64,000 nucleotides of DNA from assembly GCF_963422355.1 (NCBI RefSeq), contig NC_085085.1, positions 15,237,043 through 15,301,042 of the forward strand, written 5' to 3'. The translations under genes were made by a program, and so were the position numbers. Source of the stretch: Corticium candelabrum (Eukaryota > Porifera > Homoscleromorpha > Homosclerophorida > Plakinidae). This document shows, piece by piece, positions 23,560 to 37,337 of the stretch (within the stretch, counting starts at the first letter, position 1; the number at the start of each line of letters is the position of its first letter). The notes beneath the pieces were generated by a model, which did no database searches, was not told the DNA's origin, and saw nothing but the letters and a program-made list of their open reading frames with translations.

Positions 23560-24943
23560 CTAAATGATGTCTGGCTTTGGTTCATATTATCTACAGATCT
23601 TGTTTCTGTTATTTTTTATACAATCTCTACATCTATTTATTTTTTCAGAGAAAGAATTTTTAAAATTCTAGTTTGGTAAGTTTTTAGGAGCGCAAAAGCT
23701 CAACATATACCTAGGTTGTACATGTCTTCATTAACTAAGGCCTGTAAGCCTTTTATAAGCATGTCTAAGATTTAGTGAGTTTTCGTTAGCGTTAATCTTG
23801 TTTTTAGGTAACAGCTTTCGTTATACATGATTCAGAGGTAGTTTACTCAAGTGGTCTAGAGGTCTACGGGAACGGTACTATGGTATCCTAGCGCACGTTG
23901 CAGGAATATGGATCCTAATTTTTAGTGCCTTTGCATTGTTCTTTCTTTTGTGCGTGCATAATTGAATATGCAACGGCAGTTGGAATAGAATTGGATTAGT
24001 GTAGTACAGGGCCGTAGGAGCCGGTGCGGCTGGTGCGGCCATGGCCGCACCACTTTTTGTAGCCTCGCCTAGCCAGACCCTTCTCTGCGCGAGCGAAAGA
24101 GAGAGAAGAGGAAAAACAAACACATATAAGGAGGCATTCAATTTGAAACCAGACTGACAGACATTAATTGGAGCATTGGTCTCTTGCTTTAACGCGCACT
24201 AAATTAAAAGCCACGCCCTTTAGCGTGCGTTAGGCCGTACCACTTTTTATTTGCTTCCTACGGGCCTGTAGTAAAGTCAAAGATTATCACATACGGGATA
24301 TGCGTTGCAAATGTTGGGTTCGCGTATAAATGGCTATATGTGTGTCCTGTGTGCGACGCAGATCGCAAAAAATTTCAGACTAGACCGGACAATGGCAAAC
24401 ATGCACAGTTTGGGTGATAAATTCTTTCATAAACGCGTTTGGCCTATCTGATTGGCTCTTTGTCCATTGTCTCTGGTTGACATGGACAAGCAATCGCAAA
24501 TACTGCTCTATGATTGGCCCGAACAGTGCAATAGCGTTGATGACGGTCGTTGGATCAAATCTGCTTAAAAGAAACACAATTTTTAATTAATTAACATTGA
24601 TTTCGGTTTCTCTAGTCACTAAAAGAATAGAGTTCAGGTAATTCTAAAGCCTTTTCTCAAGTTTCACAGCCATACCTAACGTACAAAAAGAGATATCCGT
24701 GGAGAAGACGAAGAAAGAAGAACAAAATTGGCGCATGGACCTTCGAGGCTAGCAACTGTTTTAGGTTGTTAGATGATTATTGATCCAAACAAAAATAAGA
24801 TGTATTACACGACGCACAAACATTTCATTTCGTTGATTTTAAGATATTTTAGTCTTCAATTACTATGTTTTGTAAGCGTGCCCCCCCAAAAAAAGACGAC
24901 CACGCCCCCACAACCCTCCATACCGGTTAACTGAGGCAATCCC

Positions 24944-24945
<2 letters not shown>
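23560..24945. other. Unique spacer between copies B and C
   Basis: No coding exon is recognised. It contains one hAT-derived MITE (24,007-24,268). About 24,450-24,520 resembles 27,595-27,675 (shared TCCATTGTCT and AATACTGCTCT stretches), so parts of this spacer may themselves be an old duplicate of the C-locus flank. Confidence 0.5.
24007..24268. mobile_element. 262-bp MITE derived from the hAT family at 18,955-21,776
   Basis: The ends CAGGGCCGTAGGAG and (reverse complement) CAGGCCCGTAGGAAGCAAAT match the hAT termini, and about 60 subterminal bases also match (GGCCTAACGCACGCTAA...GGGCGTGG on one side; a GGCCATGGCC palindrome followed by CCACTTT on the other). TAGTA is duplicated at 24,002-24,006 and 24,269-24,273. 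It is an internally deleted relative with no coding capacity. Confidence 0.85.

Positions 24946-24990
<45 letters not shown>
24946..24990. repeat. (TA)n microsatellite at the left edge of copy C
   Basis: Homology of copy C with copies A and B begins directly after this tract. Confidence 0.9.
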
Positions 24991-24991
<1 letters not shown>

Positions 24992-24993
<2 letters not shown>

Positions 24994-26075
24994 ATTTGTT
25001 AGGCTCACTTTCATCCACGCCATACAGAAGCAGTTGACCAATGTGTAACAACACATCAATTTGCAGTGGTGACGTGACGGCCTCTCTGTCGACTTTCTTT
25101 CTCATGTCTACGAGCACTGTTTCCACAGCTTTTGTAACATTGATATGAAGGTCATCACTCTAGAAACATAAACGTATAAGCATGCAACGCTATTAGGCGT
25201 TTCAAAGTTGTTAGAGTTATGTGCATGTACTCACTTGTGCAAGCTCCGCACTTGATACCAATCTGTAAAATGTTTTCAATCCCGGAAAGTCGGCTTTCTG
25301 TAATCGAAGATTTTGCCCAATGTCTTTCGTATCGACGAAATACAACAACTTTTCATCACTGTTTGACCCACGTTTTTTTGCATAGTTCTGTCAAAATGTA
25401 CAGTTTATATTATCTAGAGTCAACATTAGTCTAAACTTTAGTAATACATTCGGCAGAGTGTCTACTACAGTGACATAAATTCTATACGCGAAACATGTAT
25501 ACGACGTGCATATTATTATTATGATATTATTTACTGACTTTAGATAGTTTTATGTATACGCTGCTACAAGCAATGTCCATTGAAAAATTCGTATTTGGTA
25601 TCTACAAAAATTTATATATATATATATATATGCTGTTGATCAGATTGTGAATAAGTGTGTTGCTTTGGTACACAATCATAATGCTAGAGTCACCACTGGT
25701 CCATGCGTATTATTTGCTTGCTAACATGCACGCATGCATGCAATACTCACAATATTTTTGGCAATTTCCAGTTCAGCTTGCATAATGGTCTCTCCTGTTT
25801 CACCATAAATGAATACACGATTTTCTTGTTCTCGACTTAGAGAAACAATGGCCTTTGTCTCATCTTCAATGTAAGGTACTGTTGCTCCTCTTTTACCAAC
25901 GATTCCTGTTGTTCCTTCAGGAATGTCCACATAACTTTTAAGACGTAGACTGCTAGATTGAGAAGAACAAGAGATATACAAATGTTTTCCTGTACAGAAG
26001 CTCAACATTTATGCCTTGTAAAACTCACCGTTCTCTTTCTTCACCTCTCGCCTTGCTACCTCTTCTGAATGGCAT
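24992..26075 (-). CDS. KH-domain protein, copy C (3' truncated)
   Basis: Start is at 26,075 (MPFRRGSKARGEERE). The KH exon (about 25,960-25,755) reads VDIPEGTTGIVGKRGATV, one residue shorter than the other copies just before an intact GKRG loop. Exon 3 is about 25,390-25,235 and exon 4 about 25,160-24,992. As in copy B the exon-4 donor is changed, so the frame ends DESEPNK at 24,992. Exons 5-7 are missing altogether: sequence becomes (TA)n and then unrelated. A protein of about 200 residues, an RNA-binding domain plus a short tail, is the most it could make. Confidence 0.6.
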
Positions 26076-27699
26076 GTATAAATATTCGAGGGCTTACAAT
26101 AGCTATTTAGCTAACAATGCGACAACTGAATAGCCTTCTCGCTGAATGACGTTAGGCGTGCTGTTTTTGCTAATCAATACAATATCTGCTGACTCATCAT
26201 GCATATCTTTTCCTGCTCAGCAGGAAGTACAATTGTTAATTCTCACTAGACACGTGACCATGCTAGACTTCTTGTCTTCGTGAACAGAAGGCTCTAGCTG
26301 CAGCAACTAGTAATTGCAGTACACTGTACTATAGATACTATAGCCTAATTAATTTAATCGTACGCTACTGTACATGCATCTCTCTGTCCCTAAAGTCAAA
26401 TTCTCTCTCTATGGTATTATTAGTCGTTACTATGTAAATTATAATTATACAAATTAGCGTTGTTAGGTAACTGGATGGGCATGGCGTCATTTTACACTTT
26501 GGACGGCACTACTGCCGCTTGTCAAGAGGCACTGCTAACGTTTCAGTAGGTGAATTGCCATAGAAATACCTAAACCTACATTTGTTCAATAAACTCTAAT
26601 TTTCCGGGTCTGCAGGAAGTGTAATTGACTGTGAGAACCAATTACTGATATCTAGACATCTGCATGTTGTGTTCTAGCCCAAGTCGGTTGTTAGTGCAAA
26701 GACGTCATGCGAAGTCACGTTTCATGCGCTCTGCTCTAGCAACAAGTTGCTCACGTCCGCTTAGTGAGTGACGGTCTCTAGATATACCTAGATAGTCGAC
26801 GATGCCGATCTCTCCGTCATACATGCTCCGTGCATTCTTATGTATGGTATTAGAAGTGTACTGGTGAGTATGGCGAAAATCAATGGTGCATGATACAAAG
26901 AAGCTGATTACAAGTTTCACATCCTAGGAACTAACTACTGGTCATTTTTGTGACATGCTCTCCACGCGCATAGGCATGCATGCTAGCTGTTTCCAGGTGA
27001 AAGCGAAATTAGCTATAGTTATAGTTATAGCTACTTAGATTTCGATCACACCAGATTACTCAGATGTAGTTTCTTTCCTCTAGGGGCTGAGGTACACAAA
27101 CACGGAATACGTGAACACAAAATACACAACACACACTAAAGCTACACACTACACACTTGTTGCGTGCTCTCTAGAGTCACCGTGTGACGGATAGGAGCTC
27201 TCAGACTCTCTGAAGAAACGATCGGCTTGTCGCGAAAAAGTACAAATTCTATAGGCCTATGTCTAGCATAGCTATCTAGATAGATAGCTAGACTTTGCTT
27301 CTAGGCACGTTACTGGTAAAATCTAACTCTAAATTTATTTGTACAAAGCGACTGCGAGACCATAAAGTCCATGTATATTATAATACAGATAGAATAATCT
27401 GTAATTATCGTCAGAGTATTACGGTATTTAGACGTTGCTCCGGCATCTATAATATGCAAAGTCATGTAAGTTCCCGTATAATTGTCAGACGGTTTGCACT
27501 CATAGCCGTTGCAGACAGGTAAATTTGTTGTTCAAGACCCAAATATGAATTAGAATGGTCTTGTAAATAGCTCTCCGAGACTCAATAATTAACGTTGGCT
27601 GTTTGGTCCATTGTCTGTGGTTGCTAGACATACAGTGGAACCATGCAAACACAAATACTGCTCTGCGATTGACTCAATGATGAGTCATTTTGACATTTT

Positions 27700-27757
<58 letters not shown>

Positions 27758-27828
27758 CTCTCTTATATTAGAAATTAAAAGATAATTTTTTATTTTATGT
27801 TTTATGTTATCTAATATATAAGGTTCAA

Positions 27829-27866
<38 letters not shown>

Positions 27867-28581
27867 TTCGCGTTTGGCGGCCACCTCTCTTGTCCGTTTG
27901 CAACCGAAATTGGCACGCACACTCGGCACGCACAGGGAAAGGTTTGTGTAAAAGAATTAAAAAAATTATGTACCGGGCCCCCTCTCAAGGGGTCGACCCC
28001 CGTGTAAAATTTCTCGATGACGCAAACGCTACACATTCCAGTTCATTCGAACACACGCCCACACCAGTTCTGTGTAGACTGTATGCATCGTCGTCCTTCG
28101 TAAAGCTTCGAGCAATCGAATATTTCTTGCTGACGAAACTTACTCTTCTAGCGCTTTCGTTTCTCTCCAAATTCTGATTGCATTTGCACCGAATCCAACC
28201 TACACGTTCTCTTCAGCAAGCGCTACACGGGGAGTGTGTCGATTTCGATCGAAACGCGCGAAGAGCAAGATTCAAATTCATTCAGCACATCCGGGACCTC
28301 GCAACAAAGATTGCACGTGACGTGTCCACAGACCTATCTTTACACTACAGTATCTTGCCCGTACGAAGGACGGGCCATGTATACTATATCATATAAACAT
28401 AAAAATTTATATCGTTTGTTTATTATTTTTTATAATATAAACATTTAGGAGACCATGCTGCATGTGTGTGCATGCATGTGCAAGTGCTATAGTAGGTTCC
28501 TGAACGTGCAAACGTACGTAGCCTAAAGAACGCATTCGCAATAGAAATTACAGACTTCAAACTTTGCTTCAAAGACTAACA
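26076..28581. other. Intergenic region between ZNFX1-PARP and KH copy C
   Basis: 26,076-26,940 is a diverged version of the KH upstream region of A and B. 26,940-28,560 is specific to this copy and holds (CA)n at 27,703-27,754 and (GT)n at 27,831-27,862. No exon is supported; the ORFs there are repeat-driven or low complexity. Confidence 0.5.
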
Positions 28582-29285
28582 TCACACAATTGCTGAATTC
28601 AATTTACTTGCAATGTGCACAACAAATTGAGGTAAAAGTTGCTCCGATGTCTCTAAGACAAATACATGCTCACTTCTACCGTGCTTGTAGTCTTCACCTT
28701 CGCGACCAGGTAGAATGCGAGACAGAAGAAGCTTTTGAGACTCACCCCTCTTTCCATAACCCATGGCCACTAATGGATCTTCAGCAGTGCTAGTGAAAGC
28801 ACAAAGTATTAAACTGACTTGAGTGATTGATGTGCAAGCGTGATCGACTTACTAAACACCTATGCCATAAGCAGATCCATGAGATTTTTTGATGTCCTTA
28901 CCACCTATTTTGAAACCTTCCCTAATGATGGCGTCAATTGACGTATCTGTACAGATCGACAAACGTGTTAATGTCCAACTTGTCATACAAATGTGTTTGA
29001 CAAATAAAATTGACATATTCTTAAATACAATACAAGAGGACAATTCTTAGACGCAAAATTTTACCGGAAGTTCCATGAAAAACAAATAGTTCATCCACAG
29101 GTTTCTTTTCAGCCTCAAATTGTTGCTTTTTCTTTCTGTATCGAATGTTGAGATCACCATTATCAACTACATCAACTTGCACAACACGAACACTCTTCCT
29201 GTCATGCTCTTGTATTCGGAACATACGATAAAACTGCATGAACAGATGTATGCCATATACAGCATGTGTCATTTGATTGCAGACT
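28582..29285 (-). other. PARP catalytic domain (last three exons of the ZNFX1-PARP gene)
   Basis: Exons 29,285-29,061, 28,948-28,860 and 28,794-28,582 encode the ADP-ribosyltransferase fold. Seen in sequence: VRVVQVDVVDNGDL (the first strand and helix), PVDELFVFHGTS with the NAD-binding His, IDAIIREGFKIGG, SAYGIGV followed by Tyr completed over the intron, and SEHVFVLETSEQLLPQ. The position of the third triad residue holds Val by alignment to PARP10/14-type enzymes, where it is Ile or Leu and activity is mono-ADP-ribosylation. This domain is the part duplicated in A and B. Confidence 0.8.
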
Positions 29286-32200
29286 GTTTCAACTTATTCG
29301 CAAGTAACTGACCTGGGATTCTGCTTCCCGGAAAAACAACTCATCCAGTCGGTCTTTCAAGTTTCGAGAAGGAAGTAAAGATCTCACTTCAAAATGACCA
29401 GGTTTAAACGTCATTCCTGGCTCATTTGACGTACACGTAGTTGTTTTCATTGGTGTAACTGCAAACGAAGCTACATAGTCTGGCATAGCCTTAGAAATAA
29501 TTTACCGTTGAGTCACAGCAATTAAAAATGCACATTGAAACTATAAGCTGTACCTGAGAGGAAGATAACAGAATTAGTCTCTTTAAACCGTTGACCTTGT
29601 CCTGAACTACTCCTGAATCAAATCCTTCCTTCTTTATCTGGAAGAGAAGTGACTATCAGTCTGCTGTCGCTATGAGCTCTCTAATACAACGTTAGTATAC
29701 AGCACATACCACTGCACGTTCTACACAATCATACCTACAACACAAAACACAAAATAGCAAGTCAAACATTGTAACTAATATTATCAATAAAAACAGCAAA
29801 GTGTATATACTCATGACTCACTCTTTACATTTTCCTTTCAGAACTTTAAATCGCACCAAGCAATAACTTTCTTCGCAGTCTGAAAACTCACTCAAAGGCT
29901 TTGAATAGACTTCATTAAATGATGCATTCTGACATACAGTCCAATGCTTAGACAAAGTAAACCATACATACACAATACATCTATTAAACTGTACACATTT
30001 GTCTAGCAATCAATGCAAGCACTCAAACGCATTTCATTCACCCACGTATACACCTAGTTAATGATGAAAACAGCAACAGTAGCAGCAGCAGTAGCAGCAG
30101 CAGCAAGAACAACAAAAACAACAACAATTATACGACAACACAACAACATACAACCTTTCGTGCTGCTATTCCTTTCTCAATGACATCTTCAAGTTCAGCT
30201 TGCGACACTACTAGGAATCGGTAGACAAAATCAGTCACCTCTTGCAGTCTCAATCTAGCCGAAAGCCACTGTTTATGTAGTCTGTAATTCATTATTCTTT
30301 TGAGAGAAGTAATGGTTATTTCCATTCCATCTGTTGCAGGCAAAAACCAAGAAACCTAATTATACACAGTATTGTGATATCATTAATTATAATCTGCTTT
30401 GCTTATATATCTTACTCTCTCTTGAATATCTCGAAACAGATCGTTTTCAGCAGTTTGGCTTACATCTACCAAACACGTTGCTTCTGGAGGCTTGTTTCGT
30501 AGTTTCTGTAGTTCCTTTTCAAGAGCAACTCGTTGAAGCTCAGCATTTTTGGCACTTGCTCTTGCTTGCTAATCAACCGGAAATGTTACAGTAACAGTAA
30601 CTTTTTAATAGATAGCTATTATACTCTACACGTCTTAATTGTTCTTGCCTTCTTAGAAGTTTCCTCTTTAATTGCATCACAGCTGGAACATTTCTCAGCA
30701 GAAACACAATTCTGATGGCATAAGAGCTCACAAGCATGTCCACACTGAGGTCTACAACGTTCACATCTGAAATAAAGCACCACATAAATCATATAATTTA
30801 CACTAAAATTAATACTTAGCTGCATGATTCATAAAATAGCAAACAAAGCAGACAAACTAACTATTAAACACAAAAATAAATATGACGTGGCAATGCCAAT
30901 CTTACTTTAACTGGCATTTGATTGATTGTATGTCTTGCCAACATGGATGATGAATTGTGTGTTTGCATTGTGGATGCTCATGTTGAACCATCTCTCTGTG
31001 TCATTAAGTCTTACAACCAACAATTTCCAACGTTAAATCAGAATGCATGTCTTACTTGCAATACAAGTCTTTTTCGGGAACATGGCATACCCGCTGTAAA
31101 GGATGACCACACTTGGGAAACTTGAATTCAACATTTACCTTGCATTTTGGGTGAGGTTTTGATAAATGACAAAGATCACTACAAATAACAAATAGACAAC
31201 AAAATGTAAAAATAATACCAAAAATGTTTTTTGCAAAACAGCATTCAGAGAGAATTAATCCAAGTTCTACAGTACTGACCTGCAGTGATGACCACAAGAG
31301 AGAAGAGTAGCGCACTTAGTCACGCACTTTGCACCATTTGAGGTAATCACCTACAAAGAACTGTGCAATCAGTTATTAGCAAGTGTAAAACTACTGCAAA
31401 CAAACCGGGCAGACCAAGTGGATTGGACAAACTAGAGGAAACACAACACCAAAGCAGTCCACTGATTCCATATGTTCAATGAGTTGCTGAGTTGAAAAAA
31501 TCAAGTCTTAAGTCATGACAAAATGCTCTGATCACAATCTGAATCACCTTCCAGCAGCCCTTCCGTAGCAATTGATCGTTGCCAAAGAAGTAAACTCCAC
31601 ACCGGGCTCGTGATGCAGCAACACACATTCGATTGGAAGCAGCAAGAAAGCCAAGTCTCCTTGATCGAACAAGTGACACCAGCACAAAATCGTTTTCATC
31701 TCCCTAAATGAAAAGCAATTTTAATATTGATTATAGCTAAAGGCCTTAGATTTCTAACCTGGTATCTATCAATTGTTGAAGTAACAACATCTGTCGCCTT
31801 CATATGCTGCAGCTGTGCTCGTATCTCAAGTAACTGTGACAACAATAAGAAACCAGTTCTACAAACAGATCAAATGGATTAAACTGACCTGGCCCCTGTA
31901 TGCTGATAAAATGGTAATCTTTTCAGGTTGATGCCCATTGAGAATTAGCCAATTCAAGACAAGCAAGAGCTGTTCTAACTCTTGTTTGTTGCACCAGCTT
32001 CTAGAATATTGGCTAAGCTCTTCTTTAAATGAATGTGTCCAAAAAAACATAGACCTCCTTACACATTTGCATGCCCAATTTCTTTTCACCAACTGTAACA
32101 CAATGCAATTAGAAGAAAAGCAGACCAACAGAACAATTAGCAGAAGAAAAAATAATATTAAATAAAAATGAATAATATAGACAATAATAGCAAAACACAT

Positions 32201-32726
32201 ACAGGCCATGCAAACAAAAAGATAAATAGAAGATATTACAGAGGCCGTAGAAAGCATGTAGACAATACAAGAGATTGGAATCAAATTCATACTTCTTTAT
32301 GTGTTTTCAAATCTGGATAAATGGGTTGAATCAGTGCAACAAATTCCTCTCTCATCCTGCATTGGTATCCCAGTTGGCTTAATGGGAGATGCTTTATGAG
32401 CCTTTCAAACATTGAAACATCCATTCCATGATCACGTTTCAAAGTATAGGATTGAACTTGAGGACGAAGTTGTTGGTGATCTCCAATCATGATCAAATGC
32501 TGAGCACTCGATGGCAGTACAGCTATAAGCTGTGCTTCCAAGATTTCAGCTGCTTCTTCAACAAGAATGATTTTGGGGGCTATCACATCTATACAACACG
32601 ATTTCAGTTAGCAAATTGTGCACTGCAATGTAGATTCTCTTCTACCACTAGCTTTCATTACTTGATCATTAATGCACTGTCTATGATACACATTATCTTA
32701 ATTTCTACATAATTACAGTAGTGTGC

Positions 32727-32822
<96 letters not shown>

Positions 32823-34341
32823 CACATACTTATAAGTGTAGAATTAATAGCAGCTCCAGTTGTTGTCATTCCAACAATTGAGGCTTTTGAAATTAGTTTT
32901 GCATAATCTTCAGCTTTCTGCTCTTCCAATTGCTTGGATAGCTTCGAAAATCAGTTAATATAGTACTTCACTTTAAAACACATGAACTAATCGCATTCTA
33001 CCTCAGAAATTGAGTTCAAGATCTTCACAACCTCTTGTTGTGCTTCTTCTTTAAATCTTGACATCCAATATAAAATCAGTCGTGCGCGTTCTTCTACTGG
33101 TAAATGCCACAGATTGTCAACACCAATCACATCATTGCCATCAACATTGCCTATGACATGACACTACGTATTCATATAATGTTGTCTAACACACTAGACA
33201 AGATGCAGCCTACCTACTACATGAGGGAGAACACAAGCAAATGGCATTTTAGAAGAGCGAACGTCATCTATTTGTAAGAAACCTTCCTTTGGGTCTCGCC
33301 ACCGATCAGCCAACTTAGCATTAACTTCAATATCTTGTGTCAAGCATCGCTTGTCAAAAATATCTTCAATCTCATCTTCATCATCCACGTACTCATCCAA
33401 ACTAAAGTCAAGTTTGCATAAACAATTAAACTAGATTATATTTTAATAGCACACTACGTTTCCGATGGTTTGGATTGTGTAGAAGTAACTTGTTCACTGA
33501 GAAGATACCTGGGTACCTTCTCTGGTTGACAAACAGACAAGAAAACAGTACTAGCAGGTGTCCATTCAACCAAAAGACATGACAAAGTAGCTACAAAGTT
33601 CCACAACAATTCTAACAATCAATACATGGCAGCATGCAGAAAGAGAAAATAGTTATCGTGTACCTTGCATTTTAGGTGATTGCAAAAGCCTTGATTTAAC
33701 ATCTTTGATTTCCGCAGAATACTCAGAAATTGAAACTTGTTTAATTAGCTTTACTATCTCACTTATAGATGACATCAAAGATGAATCAACTAAGCCCACA
33801 GGACAACCTTGGCAGAGAGACTGAATTTGCTCCAAAGTAGCAACCTATAATACCGAGATTGTAGAACCCACCACACGCAATATTTGTACAAGTACAGATA
33901 CACGTTTCTCCTACAGTAGTTAGATTGTGTATCTGCATGTGAAGCTATATATAAAAACATTTACCAACATCCAACATACACATATGCACCACAAAGAGTT
34001 CACCTAATAATCATCTAAAACCTCATTTAATAGCATAAGAAGACAGGTGCACATCTGTTACCTGTTCCGGCCATTCTAAGAAAGCAAAACTAGAGCAATT
34101 AAGCCAACTACACTGCTAAACAAGATTTACGTAATATGTAACAAGTAACCTATTTATTACGGTCACCCACAACAGAGGAAAGAGACAAAGTAACAATAGT
34201 GTTAGTCACATACTGGTAAGCCACGTCTGTGTGCATTCCCTTCACAGTTTCACTTGTTTTGGTCACCTCCACCACCACCATACACTTAGTGACCACCACC
34301 ATGCACTTAGTGACCACCACCACCACCACCACCACCACCAC

Positions 34342-34373
<32 letters not shown>

Positions 34374-37263
34374 GCACTGAACAATCATTACCTCAATAAA
34401 TCGATTGACACTAAAAACTGGTGCATTCTTCATTTGGTGTAGAGCAAGTGGCAATTGCTCTTTCAAATCAGTCAGTTGACGCTTAGTACCTTTGATATCT
34501 CTGTCAACAAAAGCATCACGTTTCAGCTGTAAACACAAGCAAATCATAAGCCATTACCAAGAAGCACCGTTTTAACAGTAATTAAGAGAAACTTAACAAC
34601 CTCATTCAAATTGTACTGTTTCAATTTTTCACTTTGACTTCTTCCACCAACACGTACTAGATCTTTGCAAAATTGTAAGCAATCCTCAAGAAACTGATCA
34701 AGAGCATGATTCTTGTACGTTAACACCTATTCAGACACACACTAAATAATTGATTAATTCTTAATGTACTAACTTGCAGACAAACAAATACAAACAAATC
34801 AACAAGCTAATTATTAGACAGACTAACAACAACAGGCGCGAAAATAAAATAGATAAAATAGACAAATCATGATAATATCTAGAAAAGTATTGTTACCGAC
34901 CAAAATGGGACCTTCTGGCTTTTCTTCATCCATTGACAAAATTAGTTGAACCAATTTGACACCAATAAAAGATTTACCAGTGCCAGGTGGACCCTTAATA
35001 GTACCCCAGATTAGGCATAATATGACAGAAAGTAGAGTAAGATGTCTACTTGAATAAGAGAAACTCTGTTCTTTAAGCAGGTTTTGATTGCTGACAGCTG
35101 TGTTTCATCAAAAGTAGTTGGTACACCCTGATGTACCAGATTTTCAAACTCATCTATTGGAGAACTATCTTCTCCTGACAAACCAATTGAGGACTCATGA
35201 CTTGTACTAGAGGTATTCTTATCAAAGATACAAGACCAGTCAATATGGCCCTTTTGCAAATACTCTGGTGACTTTTGACTGGAGACTATGTCAACGAGCT
35301 CTTCTTTAAACGGCAGTCCACCTAAGCAATAAGCTCAATTAGATCATTCAATATCGCAAGAGCATGAAATACAGTGAACTCACTGCTTTTGTCTTTCAAT
35401 GAACGAAGAACAGGCCCATATGCTCGATAGTATGATGGGCTCTCAGCCATAATGCCAACTCTCACTAAAACACCATTTAAAATTATGTCAATCAATGATG
35501 TTATCCTGCTACTTTAATTAATTAAATAGAAATGCAGTGACAGCTAGCCATACGTACTGGCTTTGTGAGGATTGGCACTGATATTTGCACAGCTTTGCAG
35601 CAACAAGACAACCTCAGCATCAGACAAACGATTGTGCTCACTACTCAGCGTCAAGAACACAATTCTAAAATACAAGTATATTACAAAAGCACAACACAAA
35701 ATTTTCAATAAATGTACAAACAAATAACACTACATCTCAACACATACATTTACATCAGAATTACTGTCTAGATCCTCAACCAATCATACCCTTGTTGCAG
35801 TAATTCAGGAGTTCGGTGCGCAATCATTGCCCATATTGGTTCATCAAAGACAGCATTCGTACTTATACACACCAGATTTCCAAACATCAATAAACGACTG
35901 TAGCTAAACAGTTAACAGTTGTGTCCATACAATGTAAGTATATATAAGATAAAACATTCAAATTATTCAAGGTTTACTTCCAGTCAATAACTCTTTTGCC
36001 AAGAAATTTAAACCGAACAGACAAAGCCAAGCCTGTGTTGTCTATTCGAAGACCATCAAGATGAATCCTATAATATTTATTAACAATTTAGTCATTGTAC
36101 GTGCACACAACACTACTACATAAACAAATAACCAACCTGTATAGTGCCATGTCTCGCTCATCAAGTTCACTTTTCAAATACCTCTGAATGCCCACTTTTA
36201 ACTCATGAAAACAATCTTCACGAAGCAGACGGAAATATGTGTCTAGATAAGCATCCTCAGACTCATAGGGTCGATCAGTAAGAACAGTTGGTATATACAC
36301 ATCTAACATCAAAATTCCAAACAATACAGAATCTCAAGTTAAAGTAACCAAGTTCACCTTCCACTTGATTTCGACCTAACAGTTCGGTTACAGAAGGAAC
36401 AATAGGAAGTTCATGCCAGTTGAGACTAGCCACATCCTCACTTGCACCAAATACAGACACAGCTAGAGTCCGAGTAGTTCTGAGAATAAACTCTACAGAT
36501 TTCCATGAATCACAAGCTCTGTTGACGACGTCCTGGTTTAGCCCTTCATCTTGACTACTGGCAATGCAAGACACTTGGCCTTGATTAGTCTCATGATGAG
36601 CCATCTGTGCAAGATACTCAATAATTGGAAGTAAACGAGTACACCTCTCTGGAACAGATTGTATCAGTGCCTCCACAACTCTCTGAATAATGTCAGCTTC
36701 AGGGCTAAAGACAAATAAATCTTCACAAATAATAACTCTAAATGCTGCATAGAGTTCTACCTGAAGTATGAGTGAATATTACTCTTCACATACTTCTGTA
36801 AGATAGTGGCTGTAAAACGACTATTGGCTAAACTTTTCAGAATACGTCCCAGTCGAGCATCACTCCTTAGACAGTTACCAAAAGATACAAACAGACTAAC
36901 GAGGTCAAGAATATCAGAAGTCATCCAACTAGACAGTTGAGACTGAGAGCATACGTAGGTCCAAGGAGGCATACATCTACATGTAATATATGAATTTGTG
37001 AGTAGTCCATTTCAACACCTCAGATACATAAAGTAGCTCCAGAGTGTGCCTTACCGAGTTATAAAAGCAATAGCATCATGAGGGTTCTGTTCTGCTTTCT
37101 CTCTGACTCTTTTAATGTACCGTTCCATCTCATCTTGTTCCATTTTTACAATTCTACCACAACCAAATGCAAACTTACAATAAAATATCTCTATCTCCGA
37201 TGTGTCATTTATTATAAAAATAAATTAAAACAAGTCTTCAATAATAATAGACTGCTGTGCCAA

Positions 37264-37337
<74 letters not shown>

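Larger units (their letters stand above)
24990..31534. repeat. Segmental duplication copy C (parental segment)
   Basis: It shares the KH gene exons 1-4 and the zinc-finger/PARP exons with copies A and B, and on the right runs without interruption into the helicase exons. That makes this the parental version of the PARP gene. It lacks KH exons 5-7, which exist in A and B, so it is not parental for the whole KH gene. A 1.6-kb stretch (26,940-28,560) is unique to C. Confidence 0.85.

Noticed and set aside
27674-28400. ORFs in the copy-C-specific insert
   Set aside because: Driven partly by CA/GT tracts; no conserved motif and no counterpart in copies A and B.
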